IMG/VR virus record: IMGVR_UViG_3300025141_016326
Location: 1-38,800 of that record
DNA: 38,800 nt
Direction: 5' to 3' (one strand)
From: a virus
Of this stretch, positions 24,856 through 31,980 are shown one piece after another. The position numbers were made by a program, and so were the translations under genes. Numbering within the stretch: position 1 is the first letter of the stretch; each line of letters opens with the position of its first letter. A model generated the notes under the pieces. It did no database searches, was not told the origin of the DNA, and saw only the letters and a program-made list of their open reading frames with translations.

Positions 24856-25656
24856 ATGAATAATTTTCCAACAGGTAAGCCTCACATCTCTTTTTCTGAG
24901 ATAAAACAGTGGAAAGAGTGTCCATGGAGGCATAAGCTTTTATACATTGACAAGATTGATCTATTTGAGCCTTCTCCTCATCTTGACTATGGTACCAGTG
25001 TCCATAATGCATGTGAGAGCTATCTCAAGACAGGTAAGATGATGACTGAATCTGCTGAAAAAGAAATTAGAACAGCATTTGAAAAAAATGGAGAGACCTG
25101 GTATGAACAGGGTCATCCACATGTTGATACATGGGTAGACTGGGCTAAGATTAGCCTAGATGCTCTCCCGGGTTATTTTGATGAGACATTTGGAGAGTGG
25201 GAAGCAGTTGAGGCTGAAGAGTATCTTTATGAAGAGATTGACGGAAAAAAGATAAAATTCAAAGGCTTTATTGATGCAATTATCAAGACTAAGGATAAAA
25301 AAGGAAAAGAAATCTATTGGATTCTTGACTATAAGACAGCTCCAAAGTATGGCTGGAGAAAAGAGAAAAAGCAAAGCATTCTTATGACAGCTCAGCTAAT
25401 TTTATATAAGCACTTTTGGTCTAGAAAGCACTCTGTTGCATTGAAGGACATTCGATGCGGTTTTATATTAATGAAGAGGGGAAGTAAGCCTGATAGGTCC
25501 TGTGAGCTTGTTACAGTATCTGTAGGACCCAAGACTCTAGCGCGGGGAATTAAAATGATGAATAACATGATATCCTCTGTCAAGAACAGCATGTTTTTAA
25601 AAAATAGAGATTCCTGTAAGTGGTGTCAATACAAGAACACTAATCACTGTACTTGA
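24856..25656 (+). CDS. PD-(D/E)XK nuclease with Cas4/RecB-like iron-sulfur cysteines
   Basis: A 266-residue nuclease of the PD-(D/E)XK superfamily. ISFSEIKQWKECPW opens the domain, with C22. LDYGTSVHNAC contains H50, FKGFIDAI contains D140, ILDYKT contains D158 and K160, and the downstream TAQLILYKHF contains Q180; together these form the RecB-family H-D-D/E-K-Q active site. The C-terminus has C254, C257 and C265 (CKWCQYKNTNHC), which with C22 match the one-plus-three cysteine pattern that holds a 4Fe-4S cluster in Cas4, AddB and similar proteins. No cas genes or CRISPR repeats are present, so a role in phage DNA recombination or processing is more likely. Confidence 0.85.
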   Translation: MNNFPTGKPHISFSEIKQWKECPWRHKLLYIDKIDLFEPSPHLDYGTSVHNACESYLKTGKMMTESAEKEIRTAFEKNGETWYEQGHPHVDTWVDWAKISLDALPGYFDETFGEWEAVEAEEYLYEEIDGKKIKFKGFIDAIIKTKDKKGKEIYWILDYKTAPKYGWRKEKKQSILMTAQLILYKHFWSRKHSVALKDIRCGFILMKRGSKPDRSCELVTVSVGPKTLARGIKMMNNMISSVKNSMFLKNRDSCKWCQYKNTNHCT

Positions 25657-25701
25657 TTTACTGTATGCTATCTGGGTGTAATATTCCCTATAGGAGAACG
25701 C
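25657..25701 (+). promoter_or_regulatory. 45-base gap with a possible promoter
   Basis: This gap separates the nuclease gene from the first GT4 gene and is one of only two clear spaces in the window. TTTACT (25657-25662) and TAATAT (25679-25684) are 16 bases apart and loosely resemble -35 and -10 boxes of a host-type promoter. TATAGGAG just before the start holds a good ribosome site for the downstream gene. No hairpin or terminator is visible. The match is weak and may be chance in AT-rich DNA. Confidence 0.25.
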
Positions 25702-26946
25702 ATGGAAAAGAAAAAGGTTTTAATTCTATCTGATCACGCTCTTTCGACATCTGGAGTAGGAACTCAGACAAGACATCTAGTTTCAGGATTGTTAGAAAAA
25801 GAATATTGGACCTTTCGACAGTTTGGAGCTGCATTAAAGCATTCAGACTATAGAACTGTTGTTGTCAATGATGATTTTATAATCAAGCCAATAGATGGGT
25901 TTGGGGATAGAGATCTTATAAGAATTACTCTTGCCACCGAGCGACCAGAAATTCTTTTTATATTTACTGATCCAAGATTCTTTATTTGGCTTTTTGAAAT
26001 GGAGGATGAAGTTCATCAGGTATGTCCGCTAGCATGGTGGCATGTCTGGGATAATCTTCCATATCCCAATTATAATCAAGAGCTTTATGACTCAACTGAT
26101 CTAATAAATTGTCACTCTCATCTAACATATCAGATGTGTAATGATCATTTTCCAGAAAAAACAAATTTTATTCCTCATTCTATTCCAGAAAATATATTCT
26201 TTCCCTTACCTGATACTCAGAAGAGCCATTTTAAAGAGCAGATATTAGGAAAGGATCGTCTGGATCATTTTGTTGGAATTTGGGTTAATAGAAATGCAAA
26301 GAGAAAGAGACCTAGCGATGTCATTGAGTCTTGGAAGATATTTCTAGATAAGCTTGAGAAAGAGCAGGGTCATAGGAAGGCAACACTTATTATGCATACT
26401 GACCCACAGGATCCAGAGGGCCCAAACCTTTTTATGGTAACAGAGCTATTCAAGGTTCAGGATAGCATATTCTTTTCAAAAGAAAGGCTAGATTTCGATA
26501 AGATGAATATTCTTTATAATATTTCAGATTTTTGCTTAAATGTAAGCTACGCTGAGGGTTTTGGCTTAGCTACTTTGGAATCTATGCAGGCAGGAATACC
26601 AATAATAGCTGCTAAGACCGGCGGCTTAACGCGCCAAGTTATTGATCATAGAGACGACTCAGAAAATGGAGTCGCTCTTGACATAGAGATGAAAACTCTA
26701 GTTGGTTCCCAGCAGGTTCCGTATATCTATGAAGACTATGTCTCTTGTGAGTCTATTGCAGATGGAATAATGTCTCTTTATAGACTGCCTGAAAAGAAGA
26801 AAAAGAAGCTAGGGGAAAAGGCTAGAGATTATGTTCTTTCTGAGTTTGCATATCAAGATACAGTCGACAAGTGGCATGAAACTATGAAAGATCTGGTTGA
26901 AAATTGGAAAGATGAATATAAGAGCTGGGAATGTATAGAGATTTAA
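25702..26946 (+). CDS. GT4-family glycosyltransferase
   Basis: The 414-residue protein has a full GT-B architecture. The first domain begins KKVLILSDHALSTSGVGTQ, where SGVGTQ is the acceptor/donor loop glycine motif. After an NFIPHSIPENIF linker, domain 2 contains VGIWVNRNAKRKRP with the basic residues that bind donor phosphates, and YAEGFGLATLESMQAG (about 283-298), the E-x7-E donor motif. A KTGGLTRQVI segment follows. This is the best-formed glycosyltransferase in the window. It is separated from the main island by the nuclease gene and a gap with a ribosome site. Substrate could be a glycan, a virion protein or modified DNA; the sequence does not say. Confidence 0.85.
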   Translation: MEKKKVLILSDHALSTSGVGTQTRHLVSGLLEKEYWTFRQFGAALKHSDYRTVVVNDDFIIKPIDGFGDRDLIRITLATERPEILFIFTDPRFFIWLFEMEDEVHQVCPLAWWHVWDNLPYPNYNQELYDSTDLINCHSHLTYQMCNDHFPEKTNFIPHSIPENIFFPLPDTQKSHFKEQILGKDRLDHFVGIWVNRNAKRKRPSDVIESWKIFLDKLEKEQGHRKATLIMHTDPQDPEGPNLFMVTELFKVQDSIFFSKERLDFDKMNILYNISDFCLNVSYAEGFGLATLESMQAGIPIIAAKTGGLTRQVIDHRDDSENGVALDIEMKTLVGSQQVPYIYEDYVSCESIADGIMSLYRLPEKKKKKLGEKARDYVLSEFAYQDTVDKWHETMKDLVENWKDEYKSWECIEI

Positions 26947-26962
26947 TTTGGAGATATGAGAG

Positions 26963-28126
26963 TTGATAAAAGTTTTACTAAGAGCACCCGTTTTAACTGT
27001 AAGCGGATATGGAATTCACTCAAGACAGGTCTTTAAGTGGCTCGAGTCTAGAAGTGACATAGACCTATATGTTCAGCCATTAAACTGGGGAAATACAACC
27101 TGGCTTATCAATCCAGATATAGAAGACGGACTAATAAGCAGGATAATGGAAAAGTCTAGAGAGTATAATGGAAAATATGATATTTCATTCCAGGTTCAGC
27201 TTCCAGATGAGTGGGATCCTACATTAGCTAAAAGTAATGTTGGAATCTCTGCTTTTGTTGAGACAGATAGTTGTAATCCAGCCTGGCTAGATGCAATTAA
27301 TAGCATGGATGCTGTCATTGTCCCAACTACCCATACAAGAGATATTATCAAAAATACTGGACCTACTAGAACCCCTATTCATGTAATTCCTGAATCATAT
27401 TTAGATAAAATTGATGATAGCGAAATTAAGCCCTTAGATCTTCCAATAGAGACAGATTTTAATTTCTTAGTTGTTGGCCAGTTTACTGGAAACGATCCCT
27501 GGAATGATAGAAAGAATATCTTTTATACTATCAAATGGTTCTGTGAAGCCTTTAAGGATGATCCTAGTGTTGGACTAATAATAAAGTCTAATCACGGAAG
27601 AAGCACAAGAATTGATAGAAAGATAACAACATCTGCCCTAAAAGGAATACTAGATGAAGTAAGATCGGGCCCCTTTCCAAAAGTTCATCTTCTTCACGGT
27701 CTGATGAGCGAAGAAGACATGACTGGTCTCTACAGAAGAGAAGATGTCAAGTGTCTTATAAGCCTAACAAGAGGAGAAGGTTTTGGTCTCCCCTTACTAG
27801 AGGCAGCTGCTTCCGGTATTCCTGTAATCGCAACAAACTGGTCAGGACATTTAGACTTTTTGGGTCTTGGAAAGTTTCTACCTATAAGCTATTCCCTCGG
27901 AGAGATACCGGAAAATAAGCCTGATAACAGAATATTCTTTAAAGGAATGAGATGGGCTCAGCCAAGTGAAGAAGATTTTAAGAAAAAAGTAGCTAAGTTT
28001 AGACAGAAGCCTGGACTACCAAAAAAGTGGGCAATAGAACTATCTGAAAAAATAAAAAATAAATTTTCTATTAGATCGATTTGTGATGAATATAATAGTT
28101 TTCTATTTCAGGAATTTAACATATGA
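26963..28126 (+). CDS. GT4-family glycosyltransferase (TTG start)
   Basis: A 387-residue GT-B enzyme. It starts KVLLRAPVLTVSGYGIHSRQ, with the SGYG loop, and continues with FVETDS, a VPTTHTRD segment and VIPESY in the linker. Domain 2 has FLVVGQFTGNDPWNDRKN, and LTRGEGFGLPLLEAAASGIP (about 268-287) is an excellent donor-binding motif. No ATG matches the start; TTG at 26963 follows GGAGATATGAGAG, which acts as the ribosome site. Its stop overlaps the next start in an ATGA. Together with the upstream GT4 gene it forms a pair that is distinct from the glycosyltransferases of the main island. Donor and acceptor are unknown. Confidence 0.83.
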   Translation: MIKVLLRAPVLTVSGYGIHSRQVFKWLESRSDIDLYVQPLNWGNTTWLINPDIEDGLISRIMEKSREYNGKYDISFQVQLPDEWDPTLAKSNVGISAFVETDSCNPAWLDAINSMDAVIVPTTHTRDIIKNTGPTRTPIHVIPESYLDKIDDSEIKPLDLPIETDFNFLVVGQFTGNDPWNDRKNIFYTIKWFCEAFKDDPSVGLIIKSNHGRSTRIDRKITTSALKGILDEVRSGPFPKVHLLHGLMSEEDMTGLYRREDVKCLISLTRGEGFGLPLLEAAASGIPVIATNWSGHLDFLGLGKFLPISYSLGEIPENKPDNRIFFKGMRWAQPSEEDFKKKVAKFRQKPGLPKKWAIELSEKIKNKFSIRSICDEYNSFLFQEFNI

Positions 28127-28419
28127 CTGCTCTTGAGATAACACTCATTATAATCTGTCTTTTTCTTCTTGTTTTGATTTGTGCTTCTTTTTATTTTAAT
28201 TTTAAATTTGGCAAACTAATCTTAGATTTGCAAGATTCAATAGAGGGATCCCTTGATCTTCTTGATCAAAGGTACTTATCAATGTCTAAAGTTCTTGAAA
28301 AGCCTGTCTTTTTTGATTCTTTAGAGGTTAGACAGGTTGTCTCCGATATTAAAGACTGCCGTGATTCTATACTGCTAATTGCAAATAAAATGACATCTAG
28401 TTTTAAAAATAATAATTAA
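28123..28419 (+). CDS. Small single-pass membrane protein, unknown
   Basis: The 98-residue protein has one strongly hydrophobic segment at about residues 4-26 (LEITLIIICLFLLVLICASF and following), preceded by almost no positive charge and followed by KFGK. This gives a predicted N-out, C-in orientation by the positive-inside rule. The remaining 70 residues are predicted helical, acidic and without cysteine. It overlaps the GT4 gene by four bases and is followed within ten bases by the late sigma factor gene. I do not recognise the family. It could anchor a complex at the inner membrane during infection, but there is no direct evidence. Confidence 0.6.
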   Translation: MTALEITLIIICLFLLVLICASFYFNFKFGKLILDLQDSIEGSLDLLDQRYLSMSKVLEKPVFFDSLEVRQVVSDIKDCRDSILLIANKMTSSFKNNN

Positions 28420-28428
28420 AATCGCTTA

Positions 28429-29160
28429 ATGAAAAAAAAATTTAAAAGAATTAGAAGAAAGAGAGGGTCAAAGACTAATCTGTATTTTGACTCAAATACT
28501 CATGACGCTATAGTTAAATTTCAAAATAGTGAATGTAAAAAAGAAAAGTCTAAAACATACATAGACGAAATATTTCCAGCTTTTGATAAGCTAGTTGAAA
28601 ATCTTATCTTTATTCATGGCTTTTCAAAACCCTTTGGTGGTCATGAGAGCTTAAAGAGTGACTGTGTAACATTTTTATATGAGACATTAGAAAAATTTGA
28701 CCCATCTCGAGGAACGAAGGCATTCTCTTACTTTAACGTTGTTGCAAAGAACTGGCTAATAATTCAAAGTAAAAAAAGAATAAAGAGCAATCGGCGCCAT
28801 GTTAGTATTGATGATATTTTATCTCTAAGCCACGGTGATAAGCTGGCTATAGAGACACATAAGACTGTTCCGGCTCAAGATAGTAAGATTATAAAAAGAG
28901 AGTCAATTGAGAGCCTGTTTCAATTAATGGAAAATATTAGAGAGCGTCTTAAAAATGAAAATGAAATAGCTTGTATGGAGGCTATTATAACATTGTTTAA
29001 AAATATAGAAGATCTAGATCTTTTAAATAAACGAGCTGTTTTTGTCTATATGCGGGATCTTTCTAATCTTAATCCAAAACAGCTCTCTGTCGCCATGTCT
29101 GTAATAAGAAAGCACTATAAGGACTTACTTAAGACTGGAGATTTTGACGTATTTTTCTAG
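28429..29160 (+). CDS. 55: Late-transcription sigma factor, T4 gp55-like
   Basis: A 243-residue protein resembling the late sigma factors of T4-like phages, which direct host RNA polymerase to late promoters together with the sliding clamp. The middle has KFDPSRGTKAFSYFNVVAKN (residues about 87-106) followed by WLIIQSKKRIKSNRRHVSID, the region 2-like helix pair that contacts the polymerase coiled coil and the -10 element. The very basic N-terminus (KKKFKRIRRKRGSK) is an extra feature. The protein ends in DFDVFF, an acidic-hydrophobic tail of the kind that binds the sliding clamp in T4 gp55 and gp33. T4 gp55 is about 185 residues, so this one is longer. Baseplate genes follow, as expected for a late-gene control point. 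Confidence 0.75.
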   Translation: MKKKFKRIRRKRGSKTNLYFDSNTHDAIVKFQNSECKKEKSKTYIDEIFPAFDKLVENLIFIHGFSKPFGGHESLKSDCVTFLYETLEKFDPSRGTKAFSYFNVVAKNWLIIQSKKRIKSNRRHVSIDDILSLSHGDKLAIETHKTVPAQDSKIIKRESIESLFQLMENIRERLKNENEIACMEAIITLFKNIEDLDLLNKRAVFVYMRDLSNLNPKQLSVAMSVIRKHYKDLLKTGDFDVFF

Positions 29161-29172
29161 GATTTTAAAAAA

Positions 29173-29541
29173 ATGAGCAAGGCAATTGAAAAACAAATAG
29201 ATCGATTGAAAGACAAAGAGCACAAGATAGAAAGGTTCTCAGATATACTTGACTCTCTAACAAGCACAGAAGACAGAAAGAAGCTTCTGTGGAAAGAAGT
29301 CTATGAAAATGCTATCAATGATAGAGAAAGTGCCAATACACTTTTTACTGATCTACTAATCCAGTGCAAGGGAAATGCATCAAACCACAGCTTATTTGGT
29401 CAGCTTATGTCAAAATACCTTGAGAGAATGTCAAAAAGCAATGACCAGATCTTAAGGCTGGCTGAGCTTATAGCTAAGGAAGACCATGTTTCTGTGGATC
29501 CAAATGCAATATTTGATCAGATAAGAGAAGAAAGTGCGTAG
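29173..29541 (+). CDS. Small helical protein between sigma factor and baseplate hub, unknown
   Basis: This 122-residue protein is charged and predicted almost entirely helical, with segments LWKEVYENAINDRESANTLF and LMSKYLERMSKSNDQILRLA. The N-terminal third is rich in lysine and glutamate and may form a coiled coil. The pattern of a helical domain followed by a KYLERMSKSNDQ helix reminds me of small conserved proteins of marine T4-like phages, possibly packaging or late-transcription related, but I cannot name it. It lacks the hydrophobic acidic tail expected of gp33. It starts 12 bases after the sigma gene and overlaps the hub gene by eight bases. Confidence 0.6.
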   Translation: MSKAIEKQIDRLKDKEHKIERFSDILDSLTSTEDRKKLLWKEVYENAINDRESANTLFTDLLIQCKGNASNHSLFGQLMSKYLERMSKSNDQILRLAELIAKEDHVSVDPNAIFDQIREESA

Positions 29542-31039
29542 AAGGGCTGATGGGACGTCACACAATGACGCATCTGAGCAGTTTAGTGATCTACGTCAAA
29601 GAGTGTCAAGAGGAAGAAGGATACTATATTCAGCTGTTGTAACAGAATTTATAACCAATCCCAGCATTTTTAGTGATGATGAATTAGAGTCTCTTAAGAT
29701 AGGAGATATGGCAGTTGAAAATCCTCAGTATGTTGATAAGATGCCTAGAAATTCAATATTTGCTAGATTGATATCTGATGGTATGGGAAAGTCACAGAAA
29801 GGCTCTCAAATATTTTATCCATTCTTTTCACCTCATCTTTCTATGCCAGTCAAATCAGGTGAGCAGGTCTGGGTAATATTTGAGACACCCGGTTCATCTC
29901 TTGGATATTGGATCTGTAGAAAAGCAACAAATCTCGCAGTTGATGATTTAAACTATACTCATCTAGATAGAATTACTATTGCTCGACCCACAGGAGAGCT
30001 GACAACAAAAGAAAAATACGATAGCTCTTCTGGGGAAAGCACATCTACAGATTTAGAAGCAGTTCTTGCAGAGGCATACGGATATCCGGCTGGAGGTCGA
30101 GGAAGAAGGGCAAACAATACGCTTGGGTCCAGAACTGGTGATGAAAATCCATATGAGGTAATAATTGACTCTTCTATTTCTTATGCCAATTACTTTGTTG
30201 GTGAGCCTGTTCCAAGATTTACAAAAGCCCCTACCGGTCTCACACTTCAGGGATCAAATAACACACTTATATCACTAGATAGAGATAGATCAAGTGGATT
30301 AGAGGAGATTTCTAGCACAGAAGATCAGGGCAGGGGAACAATAGATATAGTCGCTGGTCGAGGTCAGACATCCTCTACATCAGCAATAGGTGAACCCTAT
30401 ATGAATACCAGGGGTTATAATGAAATAGACAAGACACCTGATCTTAGCGGCAATTCTAGCAGCGCTAGTTCTGATGAAATAGATAGATATGGAAACTTTA
30501 ATGCCGAAGGTGATCTAGATTTTGAGAATGATCTATCAAGAATCTATGTCTCAATGAAGACAGATGGAGATGCTAACTTTGGAATCAGTGAGCTAACAGA
30601 TGTATCAGAAGGAGCTACTGTGGTAGCAGATTCTGGTGATGACGCTTACTGTATAATAAACTCTAATCACACGAGAATAATATCTGAAACTGACGGATCT
30701 ATTAAGATAGTCAAAAAGGGTGATAATGAGGCATCAGTTGTTATTAGCTCAGATGGAAAGATAGCGATCATGGGATCTGAGATCTACTTAGGGAGCACAT
30801 CAGAGGGTGCGGTGCATCCGTTTACTCAAGGTGATAACCTCCAAACACTGCTAAATTCCTGGAAAGGTACCATCGAGAGCCTTATTACTAGTGCCGGTGA
30901 ACAGCTTCAGCTAGCTGCAGTTCCCCCGATTGTCGGCGGTCCGGTTGTAGCATGCCAAACAGCTGGTGCAACTCTAAGCGGACTCGAGCTCCTCGACCCC
31001 ACAGATTATTTTACATCAACTGTTATAAAGGGACAATGA
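29534..31039 (+). CDS. 5: gp5-like baseplate hub/spike protein, no lysozyme domain (GTG start)
   Basis: A 501-residue protein placed where T4-like phages encode the baseplate hub. Residues about 70-135 look like the gp5/gpV OB-fold: RNSIFARLISD, IFYPFFSPHLSMPVKSGEQV and VIFETPGSSLGYWICR. The middle is low-complexity, Ser/Gly/Asp-rich. Residues about 345-430, with repeated short strands such as GSIKIVKKGDNEASVVISS and GKIAIMGSEIYLG, fit the beta-helical C-terminal spike of gp5. No lysozyme domain with an E-D-T catalytic set is visible, in contrast to the 575-residue T4 gp5. The GTG start overlaps the previous stop by eight bases. It would form a trimer at the tail tip. Confidence 0.7.
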   Translation: MRRRADGTSHNDASEQFSDLRQRVSRGRRILYSAVVTEFITNPSIFSDDELESLKIGDMAVENPQYVDKMPRNSIFARLISDGMGKSQKGSQIFYPFFSPHLSMPVKSGEQVWVIFETPGSSLGYWICRKATNLAVDDLNYTHLDRITIARPTGELTTKEKYDSSSGESTSTDLEAVLAEAYGYPAGGRGRRANNTLGSRTGDENPYEVIIDSSISYANYFVGEPVPRFTKAPTGLTLQGSNNTLISLDRDRSSGLEEISSTEDQGRGTIDIVAGRGQTSSTSAIGEPYMNTRGYNEIDKTPDLSGNSSSASSDEIDRYGNFNAEGDLDFENDLSRIYVSMKTDGDANFGISELTDVSEGATVVADSGDDAYCIINSNHTRIISETDGSIKIVKKGDNEASVVISSDGKIAIMGSEIYLGSTSEGAVHPFTQGDNLQTLLNSWKGTIESLITSAGEQLQLAAVPPIVGGPVVACQTAGATLSGLELLDPTDYFTSTVIKGQ

Positions 31040-31040
31040 C

Positions 31041-31433
31041 ATGGCATTAGATAAAGAGGCTCTTATATCTAGCATCCAGGCAGCCTTTGATGCTGCTAGT
31101 GAAATTAATGTAGAACAATATACAGATGAGGATACTGGAGAAATTGATACAGAAGAATTCTCTAATGCAGTAAAGACGAAGATGGCGGAGGAATTAGCAG
31201 GTGCTATCTCCAGCTTTGTTGAAGGTGCAGAGATTGAATTTGATGAAGCAAGCATAGATGGGGCAAGCTGGACAGGAAATCTTGTAGTTTCTTCAAACAA
31301 GCTTGAATCTGATAGTGGGTCTAATTATCTTGTTACCTATGACCCGGGAACAGTTTCAATGTCAGATGTTGCCTGGTTTGATGAGCCTACAATATCTGGA
31401 AATGTAACTATTTCTGGTGGGAAGTTGAAATAG
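31041..31433 (+). CDS. Small acidic beta-rich protein between hub and gp25, unknown
   Basis: The 130-residue protein is strongly acidic. The first half is helical (DKEALISSIQAAFDAASEIN) and contains a DEDTGEIDTEEF stretch; the second half is beta-rich, ending with SGNVTISGGKLK. There is no signal peptide, cysteine or membrane segment. It starts one base after the hub gene stop and is followed by a 51-base gap, so it is probably expressed with the hub. A structural or chaperone role in baseplate assembly is a guess from position. It does not look like a PAAR spike tip, which is glycine- and proline-rich with conserved histidines. Confidence 0.6.
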   Translation: MALDKEALISSIQAAFDAASEINVEQYTDEDTGEIDTEEFSNAVKTKMAEELAGAISSFVEGAEIEFDEASIDGASWTGNLVVSSNKLESDSGSNYLVTYDPGTVSMSDVAWFDEPTISGNVTISGGKLK

Positions 31434-31484
31434 TTTTCTTTCATTCTTTCCTTGATTATATTTAATAACTGAAGGAAGATTATC
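31434..31484 (+). promoter_or_regulatory. 51-base gap before gp25, with ribosome site and weak inverted repeat
   Basis: This is the longest space without a gene in the window. It is very AT-rich. GAAGGAAG at 31471-31478 is a good ribosome site for the gp25 start at 31485. TTCCTT (31448-31453) and AAGGAA (31472-31477) are complementary across 18 bases, so the ribosome site could pair with the upstream pyrimidine run. No exact T4 late promoter (TATAAATA) is present; TATATTTA is the nearest. A promoter is possible but not shown. Confidence 0.3.
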
Positions 31485-31979
31485 ATGGCTGCAGATGAAG
31501 TGTATGACTTCAATTCAGTTGGTGTTCAGACCAACGATCCACGATTCTCTCGTGTGGCTGATTCAAAGCCCATAGGGATAAAAACACCCTTGGGCTTAGA
31601 TTCATCAAGAGGGGGTCCGTTTAGGATGCATTTCAATGTATACGATCAGATTAAGGATAATCTTAAAAATCTGATTTTAACAAATAGTGGAGACCGGCTT
31701 GGGCGACAATCGTTTGGAGGAAATCTGCTAGAGCTCTGCACTGAGTTTACATCTAAAGAGTCTTTTGACTCTGAGGCTATGATAAGAATAAAGACTGCTG
31801 TTGCAAAAAGCATGCCGTATGTTGAGCTTTCAACATTTGAGTCTGAAGTTAAATCACTGCCTAGAGATCCTGCAAAGCCTGATGGTATGGCGCTGGTCTC
31901 TGTTAAGATTTCCTACTCAATTCCCAGGCTAAGATCTTCAAATAATGCTTTGGAATTTATACTTTATATAATGGGTTAA
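31485..31979 (+). CDS. 25: Baseplate wedge protein gp25-like
   Basis: A 164-residue protein of the GPW/gp25 family, the sheath-initiating wedge component also related to TssE of type VI secretion. The diagnostic segment is NLILTNSGDRLGRQSFGGNLLEL (62-84), equivalent to the gp25 NLLLTxxGERxxxPxFGxxL motif. TAVAKSMPYVEL follows at the place where many members have an EPR motif; here only the glutamate is retained. T4 gp25 is 132 residues, and the extra length is a 45-residue N-terminal extension. A strong GAAGGAAG ribosome site precedes the ATG. The gp6-like gene follows one base after the stop, the conserved gp25-gp6 order. Confidence 0.85.
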   Translation: MAADEVYDFNSVGVQTNDPRFSRVADSKPIGIKTPLGLDSSRGGPFRMHFNVYDQIKDNLKNLILTNSGDRLGRQSFGGNLLELCTEFTSKESFDSEAMIRIKTAVAKSMPYVELSTFESEVKSLPRDPAKPDGMALVSVKISYSIPRLRSSNNALEFILYIMG

Positions 31980-31980
31980 G

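Noticed and set aside
24856-25656. CRISPR-associated Cas4
   Set aside because: The nuclease is Cas4-like in motif layout, but no repeats, spacers or other cas genes are present in the window.
31041-31433. PAAR-type spike tip protein
   Set aside because: Size and position would fit, but the sequence is acidic and lacks the Pro-Ala-Ala-Arg repeats and histidines of PAAR proteins.
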